Positions 1 through 11,869 of a stretch of DNA of 64,000 nucleotides are shown here, piece by piece. Position 1 is the first letter of the stretch. Each line of letters opens with the position of its first letter. Origin of the DNA: Cryptomeria japonica (lineage: Eukaryota > Streptophyta > Pinopsida > Cupressales > Cupressaceae); assembly GCF_030272615.1 (NCBI RefSeq), contig NC_081407.1, positions 143,162,897 through 143,226,896 on the forward strand, given 5' to 3'. The notes below the pieces were generated by a model. That model worked only from the letters and a program-made list of their open reading frames with translations, was not told where the DNA came from and made no database searches. The position numbers and the translations under genes are program-made.

Positions 1-2333
1 ACATTTGTACTTTCAACAATTTTCTGCAATCTTTTGTTAAAACATCTATATGTCTTTCTCTTAGATGAATAACCAAGAAATATTCCTTCATCACTTCTAG
101 GATCAAATTTGCCAATATACTCATCTCTTCTGATATAACATTTACTTCCAAAATTTTTGAAATACTTAAGAGGAGGAGTATTACCAAACCATAGTTCATG
201 AGGGGTCTTACCGATTTCACCTTTGATGTGAACTTTGTTGAATGTATAGATCATTGTACTGACTATCTCTCTCCAATATACATGTGGTAGGTTTGCTTCT
301 GACAACATACTTCTTGCTGCATCCAAGATAGTTATGTTTTTCCTTTCAACAACTCTATTCTGATGTGGTGTCTGAGGTGTTGATAGCTATCTTCTGATTC
401 CATTTACTTCACAGAATGTATGAAATTCCTTAGATGTAAATTCATCTCCTTGATCTGATCTTAAACATTTGATTTTCTTACCAGTTTCATTTTCAACCAT
501 TGCTTTGAACAGATTGAACTTTCCCAGTGCTTCTGATTTTTCTTTGAGAAAAGTAACCCAACACATTCTAGAATAGTCATCAACGATAAGCATGAAATAT
601 CTATCACCTTGTAAGCTTTTAGTTCTAGCTGGACCACATAAATCAGTGTGAATCAAGTCAAGAGCATTATTGGATTTTTCTGGAATACTTTTGAAACTAG
701 CTCTAACTTATTTTCCAAATTGACATTCCTTGCATATTGTATTATGAGGTTTGACAATTTTAGGTAAATCTCTAACTACCTTAGTAGTACTGATCGTCAC
801 CATGCAATCAAAGTTTACATGACAGAGTCTCTTATGCCATAACCAACTTTCATCTATATGTGCAATTAAACATGTCTTTTCATTGTTATTCAAATGAAAG
901 ATATTACCTCTAGTCTGATTACTGGTTGCAATTTTTAAACCAGTTCTATTCATGATTTTGCATTTTCCATTTTTGAATTGTAACTGAAATCCTTTCTCAA
1001 CTAATTGACCAACACTCAAAAAATTATACTTTAATCCTTCAACATAGTAAACATTGTCAGTGTTATGCTTACCATCAAGAGATATTGTACCCTTACCTTT
1101 GATTAAGCAAGCTTTGTCATCTCCAAATCTCACTAAGCCTCCATTGTATTCTTGAAAGTTCAAGAATTTAACTTTGTCTCCTGTCATATGATGTGAGCAT
1201 CCTGAATCAATGATCCATTCATCCTTTACTTCAACTTTAGCTGCCAAGGCCTGTACTACCGGTTGAGCAGTAGGTATCGGTTGATCTTTTGTTATAGCAA
1301 CAAAAACCCATCCATTGTCTGTCGGAACCTCATCAGAATCATCAGTCACACCTTCATCAGCAATGTAACAAGATTTGTCTTTATTCTTCTTAAATCTGTA
1401 TCTCTGATATTCAGGGTTAGGCTTGTATGTTCTTCTAGCTTCTTCTCTTAGTCTAGCATGTCTATCAGGGCATCTCGAAGCCATATGACCAATCTTATTG
1501 CAGTTAAAACATTTAAAGGGTGCTTTACCTTCATACTTACTTCCAACTAGACCTTTAGGCATTTTCCTTGCAAATAGTGCTTCAAGTTCTTCAAGTTCTT
1601 CATTTTCTTTCCTACTTTCTTCAAGTTCTCTTACATAAAAGGCTTTCCAATCAGATTTGTCAAATAATGGAGCAGATGATGTTGATGCTTTAAAGGCCAA
1701 ATCTATCTTTATTGTAGCAACACGACCAAATTCTTCAATTTCAAAAGCTGAAAGTTTCCCAATTAATGTATCCCTAGTAACTAATGTATTAGGCATTGTT
1801 CTTAACTCGTTTATAGCAGTGACTTTCATTTTATATGCTAGTGGCAATCCTCTTAAAACTTTTGAAACAATTTCATATTCACTTAAGGTTCCTCCACAAC
1901 ATTTAATACCCAAAACAATCTCATTTACTCTTTCCATAAAAGTAGAAATCCTTTCATCTTCTTCCATTTTCAGATGTTCATACCTGACCCGAAAGCTTTC
2001 AAGTTTTGCAATTTTGACTGTGGAATCTCCTTCATTCAGTGTTTCCAAATGATCCCAAATAGCTTTAGCAGTAGACCTATCTGATAGTCCCATGATTTGT
2101 TGATCTGATAATGTGCTCAAAAGTGCTTCTCTTGCTTTGCAATCATTTTCCTCATCTTTAGTCAAGTTGGGTGGAGTGGGCTGACTCTAAGTAGGAGCAG
2201 TATAACCATTCTTTGTAACATGTCAGATGTCTTTTCCAATGCAATTTAGATGTGTCTCCATTCCGATCTTCCATATGCCATAGTTGGTTCCATCAAGTTT
2301 AGGACCGTCCTTCCTAAAATAGTTAGTAGACAT
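1..2333 (-). pseudogene. copia gag-protease-integrase polyprotein, four nonsense codons, partial
   Basis: The frame starts at the ATG at 2333 (MSTNYFRKDGPKLDGTNYG), 57 bp inside the LTR. Seen in order: a UBN2-type gag, the zinc knuckle CFNCNKIGHMASRC, the protease site WIIDSGCSHHMTGD, the pre-integrase motif WLWHKRLCHVNF, and the integrase core with LIHTDLCGP and CLRSDQGDEF. The frame then continues to base 1 (LSTPQTPHQN, then GKTPHELWFGN). It stays open in one frame throughout but for TGA at 2223-2225, TAG at 2187-2189, TAA at 708-710 and TAG at 387-389. Each stop fits a single C-to-T or G-to-A change. The first integrase acidic residue sits in HTDLCGP. The product would package and integrate element cDNA. 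Confidence 0.92.
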
Positions 2334-2375
2334 TGGATCTCCTCAAGCTGTTAAACTTTTGCAAAAGAGGACTAA

Positions 2376-2387
2376 GCTCTGATACCA
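2376..2387 (-). other. Primer binding site (initiator tRNA-Met type)
   Basis: The minus strand reads TGGTATCAGAGC two bases inside the LTR end. This is the standard plant copia primer site, complementary to the 3' end of initiator tRNA-Met. It fixes the LTR boundary and the orientation. Confidence 0.9.
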
Positions 2388-2389
2388 AT

Positions 2390-3524
2390 TGTTAGGTCCC
2401 AGAGACAACTAAGAGTGGGGGGAGTGAATCAGTTGTCTAATAAATTCAAACCAAAAACAAATTAACCAAATTAATGCTTAATACCAGTAAACTAGTTCAA
2501 TATGCCAGTAGACAGTTTTAACAGTTAATTGCTATACCGATAAGGATTAGTGCATGAAACATAAACACAAAGTCATCCACAACACATAACGCCAATATTT
2601 GTATGCGGAAACCCTGTAAGGGGAAAAACCACGGTGGGAAACCTTACCCACAATCAGATGATACTACTACAGATAGTAAGTGTACATAAATGGGGTCTGA
2701 ACATGCAGAAAGGCCAAGTGCCTAGAGCTCACTGCTCAATCACAAAATGGGAGTCACACTGACTACAGTTGGATGGTTAAATCCAATAAGAATGTACTGC
2801 ACAAAATAGCATCTTCATATGCTGGATTTAGTACCGGTGTAGTTCTGATTGTCTTCACAAAAACCCTTCTTCAATCTTCAAATGATGTCTGCGTGTATAG
2901 CTTTGCTTATTCTCACATATACCTTCACACAATCCTTTTTCGCATTCCACATCTGATCTTACAAATAAGATCTTACATTTATACCATAACCTAAGACCAA
3001 TTTTAGTAGGTCGTCTCTACAAGATATTACAATAAAAACATTTTACAAATAATACAATATCCGATGTAATAACCGATTGAACATGTCCACTTAATGCATT
3101 TACAACAATAATTAATCATCTCCATAGCATGCCATGCTGATCTGGAAAAGATAAACCTGGCGGTGCAACCCTGGACCTATTTGCCAGTAATAACAAATAT
3201 GTGAATGCTAATGTACCAATAAACAAAACTCCAAAACAAAGTGTTCACTCAATGTCTTCGACATAACCAAGTGATTTCCATATCATTCCAAGTGTCGGTG
3301 ATCATTATATCTTGTCGGTGTACCAGATACCGGTGACTGTGCATGAGTCACTTGCTTGTCAGTGAATGTTGCTAATTCTCCAAAGTGCCAGAGTTGATAA
3401 GTGTTTAGTAGGTGTTGACATCAATGACAAAACCATACCAAAATACCAACAATATCTACTATCATTCTTGATGACTTCGATAAGTTCATGTTGGAGACTA
3501 GACACATTTCAAATGTTTCCAACA
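2390..3524 (-). repeat. 5' LTR of the copia element at 1-3524
   Basis: The 1135-bp segment starts TGTTAGG and ends CCAACA on the plus strand, giving the TG...CA inverted ends of an LTR. It abuts the primer binding site on its left. It holds recurring CCGGT/CGGTG words and a minus-strand TATAAA. Its matching 3' LTR is outside the window, so the right boundary rests on the terminal motif alone. Confidence 0.8.
2978..2983 (-). promoter_or_regulatory. TATA box in copia LTR
   Basis: TATAAA on the minus strand inside the LTR, about 590 bp before the LTR/primer-site junction. Position and orientation fit the U3 promoter that would drive the element's RNA. Inferred from motif only. Confidence 0.45.
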
Positions 3525-3532
3525 TAGAGATT

Positions 3533-4715
3533 TGTTGGCATTTGACTGAACTGGTAAATGATTGATTGGTGAATGTGATGAAGAGATTGAGATTCATGTT
3601 TGATGACTAAGTCTTATGTTGTCATTGATAGCAACAATGTTTTTGTAGTCATTTAAGTCTTGGAAGCCAACCGGTATAGAAGACGGTTTACCAGTGAACC
3701 GACAAATAGGTTCTTAACCAGTAAATAAGAATAGAGTTGCATTCATGCAACCAGTACAAGTGATTGATGAATATTTGGATGATGCGGTTTTAAAGAAGTG
3801 ATGGAGACAAGTATTTGGAGCTATGTTCATGACCGCATTGGCAAATTAAACAAGACAAGTGATATTTGATGTATAGAGTAGACATTCTGATGAACACCTA
3901 ACCAGTGGTGACAAAGTCACTTAAATCGGTAAAATGACACAAGTTTTGATTCGTTATGTAGGTGGCTGACATAAGTTCAGCGTGAAATGTTATTTTGTCT
4001 AGATTCATTGAACCTAGGAAATTGTTCCAAGGTTGTAGCCGACTAAGTTGATGTCTACAAAAAGTGTGATGAGTTATGAGATAGACATGCATATGTTAAT
4101 GAGATCGAAGGTGAATAAGGCGAAGTTGATTATGCAGTGATTAGTGAAGCTCTGTATTGATGTGTTGTTGAATTTTTGAGGATATGAAGATGATCTTATC
4201 AGACATGGAGGTGTTATATGAACATAATTTGAACTGTTGTTATCCTAACAGTTTCAACAACAAAATCCCTTAACCGGGTAGGTCCTAATAGGCCTTACAT
4301 TGTAAATCCCTTAACCGGGTAGCTCTATATCAGAGTATTAAATCGTCTTGCGAGGTTGATCCTAACAAGTCAAAGCTCATAATAGGGCTCATCATTTAAA
4401 TCCCTTAACTAGGTGACTCCTAATTGGGTCTACTCCTAACAAGGCATGCTTGTAAGACATTAACTGGTCAAGATATCTATTCTACAGATAGTGAATCTTG
4501 TGGGTATTAACTCCCACTGTGGTTTTTCCCTTTTGGGTTTCCATGTACAAATCTCTTGTGTTATGTGGAATTTGTTTTATTGAGCATTAGCTTATGTGGT
4601 GCTATTCCTCTTATGCTTGTTCAGTTTTAAGTTGTTTAAGTTGGTGATCAGATTCATATTGTTTTTGCTTGCATTGATTCACCTCCCCTCCCTCTCAGTG
4701 CCTTATAAGCTTATC
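3533..4715 (+). repeat. Degenerate copia LTR remnant, plus orientation
   Basis: It begins TGTTGGCATTTG at 3533 and resembles the LTR at 2390-3524 read on the other strand. Both carry ACCGGT-rich text, a block like 'ggtttttcccttttgggt' (4523) and a terminal 'gattcacctcccctccctct' (4676). The expected CCAACA end and primer site are not found after 4715, so the right boundary is approximate. Repeated 'aatcccttaaccgggtag' blocks lie at 4265-4325. Confidence 0.55.
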
Positions 4716-5308
4716 AAGATTCCATCCACTCTTGTGACTTCCACTCCACCTATTGTGACCACCACTGTACAGTGACATGAAAATCCTTCTCAAACATTAG
4801 TTTCAAGCCTTGAAGATAATTCTTCCTTACCACCTTTCTTGTTTTCAAATACTCCTAAGAGGAAGAAATATTTGATCTGCCCAAATGACTTTGACTTCAG
4901 TTAGCTGGTTCATGTTAAGCCTAAGTCTATAAAGAAGGCTAAGACCATTTCTAGAGTCAGGGTGGATAAGTCCAAGAACAAGTATGTTGAGATTGTTGTG
5001 CCCCCTTCTAGATACAAGCATTGATAAAGTTTGGCCCATGGATAATGCCATCAACATAATTGAATAGTGAAAACAGACTCGTGATTGTATTAAGAAAGAT
5101 TCTTAGGCTGTCTTTGATGCCCTTGTGGCGAGATATGATGAAGATAAGATACAAAAGGATAAGCTTAAGGCACAAGTGGGACAACTCGCCACTTTGTTGA
5201 TTAAGATAACCAAATATTTTGAAATAATTGAGCCAGTGACTTCATCAGCTAATGAGCAACCCATTAAACAAGCTGAGCAGGTCACCTCATGGGGGTAGGG
5301 TAGTAGGT
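4700..5308 (+). pseudogene. Decayed plus-strand reading frame, left half (interrupted by Ty3 element)
   Basis: No known family recognised. On the plus strand, shifting frames give a low-hydrophobicity, Lys/Glu-rich product, clearest at about 5110-5297: KIQKDKLKAQVGQLATLL followed by KYFEIIEPVTSSANEQPIKQ. An earlier piece reads KPKSIKKAKTISRVRVDK. There are many stops. Composition suggests a coiled-coil protein. The frame runs up to the GAATG target site of the Ty3 element, and similar text resumes after 22741, so it was probably one frame before that insertion. It may be an accessory ORF of an older retroelement rather than a host gene. Confidence 0.4.
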
Positions 5309-5313
5309 GAATG
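5309..5313. repeat. Target-site duplication GAATG, left copy
   Basis: GAATG directly precedes the left LTR and recurs at 22737-22741 directly after the right LTR. A matching 5-bp duplication is the expected mark of integrase-mediated insertion and confirms both element ends. Confidence 0.9.
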
Positions 5314-8300
5314 TATTGGTTCCAAAAACCACAGATTGGAAAACCAAAAGACTTTCCAAATCCTCAAGTATTCCAATCAGCCTTGGCCAATGAACAGGGA
5401 TGGTCAAAGACCAAATCCCTCTGCACTTTAGGCTCCACTCAACCTAGGTGAGTATGCCTCTTCCTCTCAAGCATAAAAGAGGTTATTTATAGTGGATTTA
5501 AACCTTTTAGCAAGTTTACACAACTGGCAAATTGTTGTTCTGCAACTATGCTTTATTATGTGCTTTAAAAATGCTTTGAAAAGAAATGATTGTGAATGTA
5601 TGAGATTGCTTTCAGAACTTAAATAAAATATACATAGATTAGTTCATATAGAATTTGGGAAGAACATTTCTCTATCAAGGACCTTGAATGCACACAGATC
5701 AAAACTTTAAAAGATCAATAAAAGACCAGTGCCTCTATCTAGGGATATTTATGACACTTTGTGGACAAAATATCTTGTCAACTCAAGAGAAAAATTTTCA
5801 TCAACTATGAAGGTTCAGTACGCGTTACGCAAACAATAAGAACTCAATCTTTCACTTAATGCAACGAAATATGATTAACATCATAGCAAATCTATAAATA
5901 GATTTATCAAAAGGGCAAAGATAATCATCAACACAAAAGTGTACACAATATTTGGAAAAAGAAACAACGAACCTTGTATATTAATCTTCAGGCAATAATT
6001 GCGTACATAAGTTGCACTTGCAGATACTCCATTACAAATTGCTTGCATAGAATGATACTTCTTCTTATAGACTTCACTAACACAAAAGGATATTCAATCC
6101 TTACAGCAGTATGTTGTTCTTATGACTCTCCCCCCCTTTTACATATAAGAATGTCTCCCTATAAGTATGTAAATCAAAAGGCATATATGAAAGGACACAC
6201 CCTTTCATACACATAAGGGAGTTACAGGCAATTTCCCTCCAAAGGACACACCCTTTGGTTTAATAAATAATTAAAAATGAGAACCCTAAACATACTAAAT
6301 GATGCTTTAATAACGTGTCTTCTATTCTCTGCCTCGATAAAATTCCTCAGCAAATATTCATCATCTTCCCATTATCTCCTGCACACAAGATAAGCCAATC
6401 AAATTCCTTGATTTGAAAATTAAACATATTCCACCTTAGCTTTTAGTTTGGAAGTCAATAACCTTCATATAAGTATTTGTTTAAAATAATTCAATAAAAC
6501 CAAAGTATTTTCTTTCTTTTAAGAAAATAATGTGCAAATATAACATCCCTTGACATAAGATAATAATTTACCCTAAAAAGATTTTTATATCAAATAAAAT
6601 AAAAGAAAATACTTCCCTTTATGATGATATTCATGAATTAGTATTATTATTTTGGCTAAACTTCCTCCCTCAGTGTGTTATTCACAGGTCTTATTGATTC
6701 TGTAGTTTCACCGATACCTTTTATTTTCAATGGGACAGCTTCTGATTTCTTCGATGAACTTCATGTCGATGAAACTGCTGCTTTCGGTGAGTCCTTTAAG
6801 AGATCCATCACAACCTAGGTTTGTTTGATAAGAAATTTTTTGATGACATGCCACCTGACTACCACTTTATCCACCACTAGACCTAGGTTCTTCTTCTGCA
6901 CTCTGCCGCGTGGCACATCCTAATTTTCCTGCAGATCCACCGGGACGACACCTCATCTGCAACCTTGGCAGTCGCTATGTCACAAGGGATATAAATCGTG
7001 CAACTTCCTAGCGCAGTATAGCGATCATCGTTGGATCAATCTCAAACTTGCATGCTCGTTGACCTCCCCTTTTCCGCACATTCTTTTTTATCAAGTTGCG
7101 GGGATAAACCAGCATGCATCTCTATCTTGTGGTATAGTGACGACCGTTAGATCTTCTGCAATCACTGTCCGATCTACCCAAATTTCTCTTTCTTTAATTT
7201 GTCCTTCTGCTATAAAATTTGGGCCTTTAAGATGCATGCATACGCATGGGGTCCACTAGGTTCAGCCTTATTCATGCCAAAAGCCATTTGTCTTTCGACA
7301 GTTATCATACGGGCCGCTTCGGATTTAAGTGTTAAAAGAGCCTATCCCACAAACAATGTGGGATAAAGGCATTCCCTTTTCTGGCGCAACATAATTAAAA
7401 GTTTCTAAAACCTTTTCTACCACTCCATCTGCACAGGCTTGGAGGACTTGGCAACTCCATTCATGAAATAATTGATCTTTTGGACAACTCCATTTTCTTC
7501 AGTTATGCCCCTTGTGTGGAGAATCCCTCATCGAAAAACTAAGCTATCGGTTTTTACTCTTAGTTAATCCATCAGGTATTGACCTAATTCATTTTATGTC
7601 CCTCTGATGCCCCGATGACCTGAACATTTCAATCCACATTCTACCTAAGCTTTATGCTTTATCCACATAACTCTCCTCAAAGACCTCCTTGCAACTCATC
7701 ATCCGCCATAACAATCTTATCAGGATTCGACATAGCATAAAACTCCTTCTCTCGACGTCCCGATGAGTCTTCAATCTATGTTACTTTGTCAGTATAACTC
7801 ATATCAATATCCCCGCAGGCGCTTTTATCTTCATCGGGGGTCGAAATAGCCTTTTTCTATTCCTCCCGAAGTCTCGATGTTACTTTGATGCACTTTTATG
7901 CTTTACACCTCCAAGTCTGCTTTATCGGTATAGGAAACACCGGTGGTTTTGCCTTCTGATTCTCCATGTCATCGAGGATCGGTCTAACTATTTCTACACT
8001 ATCCCGATACAATCTTTTTCTCTGATGGACCCGCCTTCAGTTCCCTTCAGTCATCGGGTATCAGGATAGAGTTTTTTTATTATTTCCAATCTCCTAATGC
8101 TAGAAGTCCATGATCTGCACTTCCTTTTCATCATTACAAGTTACATTGATAGCCTCATCGGCTATCAGTATAACATTTTTTATACTTTCCCGATAAGACG
8201 ATGCATGCCAATAGAAAACACCCTCCTTCTGCCTCATCAGAACAAGCTATCCTGATGGTATGAATTTCCTAAGAGTTCGCATCGTGCTGAATATCATTTA

Positions 8301-8726
8301 AGTGTTCCAATGAATCCACCTTCTGATTTATCAGTAAATGTCGTGTCGATAATCCTTCTTTTTCTTGCCAATGTTGTTTCATTGGGACTACTTATGCCAA
8401 TAATTGAAATTTTGCAGTTTTGAAAAAATGAGCCATCCACCATGAATAATAGGAATCCTATCTATCCCAAAGGGTCCGATACATACTAAAAAACAATCTT
8501 AGATTATACCATAATGACTTCTCCACTGATAAATGCTCCCATACCGGATTCCTTGTGCAGTCTATACTTAGTGCATGCCCTTAGTGTGCCCAAGTGATAC
8601 CTTGACACTCCTGAAACAACTGATCCTTAGATAACTTTGCCCATGCTAATAAGGTTCCTGCACATGCAAACCAGCAGTAAATGCTCCATAATAGCACATA
8701 AAATTTTGCAAATATGTGTGCTAACA
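5314..8726 (-). repeat. 3' LTR of the Ty3 element
   Basis: 3413 bp, aligned throughout to 15395-22736. In element orientation it starts TGTTAG (8726-8721) and ends at 5314, where the terminal CA has become TA. A TATA-like CTATAAATA lies near 5484-5492 on the minus strand. The purine-rich stretch CCCCAGAAAGAGCCAC just outside the LTR (8727-8742, minus strand) is the likely polypurine tract. The 7550-8420 part is unusually rich in ATCGG/CCGAT words. Confidence 0.9.
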
Positions 8727-8829
8727 GTGGCTCTTTCTGGGGATATATGTTCTTTCAAAGGACATAGCAAGATCCCAGCTATCTCTAGAAAGCAGACCAA
8801 AATAAAAATTGAAAACATATAACAGAAAA

Positions 8830-9951
8830 CAAGAGAAAAAAACTATATTACTATAATACAAGAAATACTCCCTGATCATCAAGAGAAGAAATGCTTGAGG
8901 TATTGGGCACGGATTGGAAATTCCAACACTTCGCCATCACTACCCTGAAAGTAATATTATTTTTCTCTGCCCTTTTCAAAGATGATATAAGGTCCTAGCC
9001 AGAGTGCATCAATTTTTCCATGTTTTCCTTTGTCTTGGTCTTTGGAATTCCATTTTAGTACCCATTCTCCCTCCTCAAAAGTTCTGTCACAAGCCCTTTT
9101 ATCACGTAAAGCCTTAACCATCTGTTGCCTTTGAATGTTTCTTTCCCGAGCCTCTTTTCTAAATTCATCCAATTCAGCCAAAGCCATCAATCTGTCCCCC
9201 ATAAAGTTTACTTCTTCTGAAAATTCCTCTGTAACAAATTTATAGAGTGGGAGCAAATTACTCAAGGGTAATCTTGCTTCTTTGCCATATACAAGCTCAT
9301 ATGGAGCAATCCTGTGGACTTCTTGATTGTCACTCTATCAGCCCATACTGCTAATATCAACTTCGAATCCCAAGCTCTTTTATTATCACCCAACATCCTT
9401 TTGATAATCTTCAACAAGTTTTTATTGTTGGATTCTACTTGTCCATTTCCTTGGGGATGGTAAGGTGATGAATAGGACAAAGTGATGCCATAATTTTCAT
9501 AGAAATCAGAGAACTCATTGGATCTAAAACACATCCCATTATCTACCACAATTTTCAGAGGTACCCTAAATCTAGTAAGAATGTTTTCCAAAATAATTTT
9601 TATCAAAACTTTGCTGGTAGCCTGTCTTGTGGGAATGGCTTCAACCCACTTAGTAAAATAATCAATAGCCACCAAAATCCATTTATGCCCACCACTATAT
9701 TTGTTTGTTATTTCCCCTATGAAGTCAATACCCCACATCTGGAATGGTTCCTTTGTATGCATGGGTCTGAGAGGAATAGCTCCATTATACTTAAGCTTCC
9801 CTGAAAATTTTTGGTATGCTTCACATTTTTTGATATAAGCATGACAATCCTTGAAAATTTGGGGCCAATAATAACCGGCATTAAGAATTTTATGAGTAGT
9901 GGTTTTGGCTGAGAAATAGCCTCCACATACACCTTCATGTAAGTCTCTCAA
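8830..9951 (-). pseudogene. Ty3 integrase, frameshifted
   Basis: The first frame (9951-9262) carries the integrase N-terminus and core. The catalytic triad is visible at D76 (MWGIDFIGE), D137 (VVDNGM) and E173 (GQVESNN), with the usual 35-residue spacing between the last two. The zinc-binding H-H-C-C motif is damaged: H5 and C43 remain, but the second His (GGYF) and second Cys (CEAYQ) positions are Tyr. A frameshift near 9262 moves the C-terminal part (WVLKWNSKDQDKGKHGK, LWLGPYI) to 9265-8957, and the tail runs to about 8830. The enzyme inserts element cDNA; this copy would be inactive. Confidence 0.9.
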
Positions 9952-10047
9952 AACAACAGATGCTTGACACTCATCTAGACATAATAAAAGAATACCATAT
10001 CTATTTTTCTAGTATAGATATCCATTAAGTAACACATACTTAGATGT

Positions 10048-10660
10048 TTAAAGCTTTAAAGTTCTCTTCTGACTATCATTTAAACTATCTGGACATTTCA
10101 TATATTTTAAGTAATATACAATATTTGTATACCAAGGACATTTCTCAATGTTAATTTGTACATCTTCCAACTCTACCTGATTTACTTGTGTTGCTTCAAG
10201 ATTGGATTCTGCCATCAATTTTGCTAAACCCTGACCCCTTACCAACTTTGTGATTTGTAGATCAATATTGAATTCTTGGATTTGGTTTATCCATCTGTAT
10301 TTCCTTCCAATAGTTTCTAATTGTCTGAAGATGTCTTTCACAACAACATTTGGTACATAGGCAATGATAGTGGCACCAACTAGATAGGGTCTAAAAGATT
10401 TCACAACTTTCACAAGAGCATAAGCTTGTTTTTCATTTAAATCATAATTGAACCTAGATGCTTGCAATGTTTTGCTAAAAAACACCACTGGCTGTTCATG
10501 ACCCTCATCATTCTTTTGTAACGTGAGAAAAACAATAGTATGGAATGAAGCAAATGAAAACACTTGAAAAGGCTTAGAGAAATCAGGTGATTTTAATACA
10601 AGGGCTTCCTTGATGGCTCTTTTGATATTTACAAAGGCTTCAAGAGATTCATTAGTCCAT
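10048..10660 (-). pseudogene. Ty3 canonical-position RNase H, catalytic residues missing
   Basis: It lies directly downstream of the reverse transcriptase. Recognisable blocks are EQPVVFFSKTL, NEKQAYALVK, YVPNVVVKDIF and LVRGQGLAKLMAESN. The usual first catalytic Asp is absent (SFASFHTIV) and so is the usual TDH motif (YVPNVV instead), while the Glu of NEKQAYAL remains. The frame is broken from the reverse transcriptase by a stop near 10678. The loss pattern fits a domain kept as a structural connector while another RNase H acts; here that would be the one at 11870-12502. Confidence 0.8.
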
Positions 10661-10677
10661 TTTATTTCAGCACCTTT

Positions 10678-11761
10678 TTACAACATTTTAGCAATAGGCA
10701 TTATGATTTCAGAGAAATTTGAAACAAATCTTCTTACAAAGTTAATTTGACCGAAAAAAGATTGAATTGCTTTAAGTGTTTTTGGAATTTGAATTTTATC
10801 AATAGTAGAAATCCTTTCTAGATCGATTCTCACACCATCTTTTGAAACAATATGACCTAACAATTTTCCTTTAGTAACCCTAAAATGATATTTTTTAGGG
10901 TTCAAAGATATGTCATATTCTAATGCTCTAATAAAAATATTTCCTAGATCATTACAATGATCTTCTACCTTTTTAGAATAAGCAGTCATATCATCTTGGT
11001 AAACTACCAAGATATAATCAATCATACCCTCAAAGGCCACATCCATAGCCCTCTGGAATGTAGCTCCTGCATTTGTCAGTCCAAAAGGCATCCTAGCATA
11101 GACATAGGCACCCAAAGGTGTAGTGAAAGCAGTTTTGAACTTTTCTGCTTCCCTAACTTTGACTTGATTATAGCCTAAGAAGCCATCCATCGTAGCTAAC
11201 AATTCATTTCCTCTGACTTTCTGCAAAAGAGCCTCCATGTTAGGTAAAGCATAATTATCTTTCAAAGATGAAACATTTAAATTTCTAGAATCGACACACA
11301 GTCTGATGTCACCATTCTTTTTTCTGACCGGGACCAAATTGGATACCCATGTTGAGTGCCTTATAGGCTCAATAATACCAACATTCCTTGTTTTTATTAG
11401 CTCCTCCTTCATCTTAGGAGCCAAAGTAGGGTTTATCAGCCTTTGTTTTTATCTGAAAGGTTTTGCATCAGGCTTCAAGGGTATCTCATGCTGGAACAAA
11501 TCTTCCCTGTATGCTTTAAGGTCATCATATGACCAAGCAAAGACGTGCCTGTACTTCCTTAGTAGATTAATCAATTATGTTCTTATTTTTGGTGTGAGCT
11601 TTTTTTCCAATATATACTTCTCTTGGGTTGCTGTCACTTCCCAAGTTTATTTTTTCAACATCCTCACATCCTCCTGGATTAGGTCTAAAACTTGTCGTGT
11701 CTTTATCATCAAACATTTTTTCAAGCTCTACCAATCCTTTTGGGATTTTATTTGTTGTCAA
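10678..11761 (-). pseudogene. Ty3 reverse transcriptase with N-terminal linker, broken
   Basis: The main frame (11424-10678, 248 aa) has the Ty3 blocks WVSNLVPVRKKNGDIRLCVD, LATMDGF (catalytic D80), MPFGLTNAGATFQRAM, the YxDD box as YQDD (142-145) and LLGHIVSKDGV. The more common Ty3 box is YLDD. An upstream piece at 11761-11567 (KGLVELEKMFDD, LGSDSNPREVYIGKK) is the linker that precedes RT in this group, but stops separate it from the RT frame. RT copies element RNA into DNA. Confidence 0.92.
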
Positions 11762-11869
11762 CTACAACACCTCTCACCCAAGTACATTCTTGACATCCTT
11801 GTCCTCCACAAGTCCATTCCAATCAATCCGCTGGTGCTCATACTGATCCTCACAAAAAAAAAACTTTAG

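Larger units (their letters stand above)
1..3524 (-). mobile_element. Ty1/copia LTR retrotransposon, 5' part (rest beyond window edge)
   Basis: Seen: on the minus strand, in order, an LTR (2390-3524), a primer binding site, gag with a CCHC knuckle, protease, GAG-pre-integrase and the integrase core, which runs off the left edge. LTR, then gag, protease and integrase is the Ty1/copia order. Reverse transcriptase and the 3' LTR must lie outside the window, so no target-site duplication can be checked; the five bases after the LTR are TAGAG. The coding frame has four nonsense codons and no frameshift, so this copy cannot make a full polyprotein. Confidence 0.93.
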
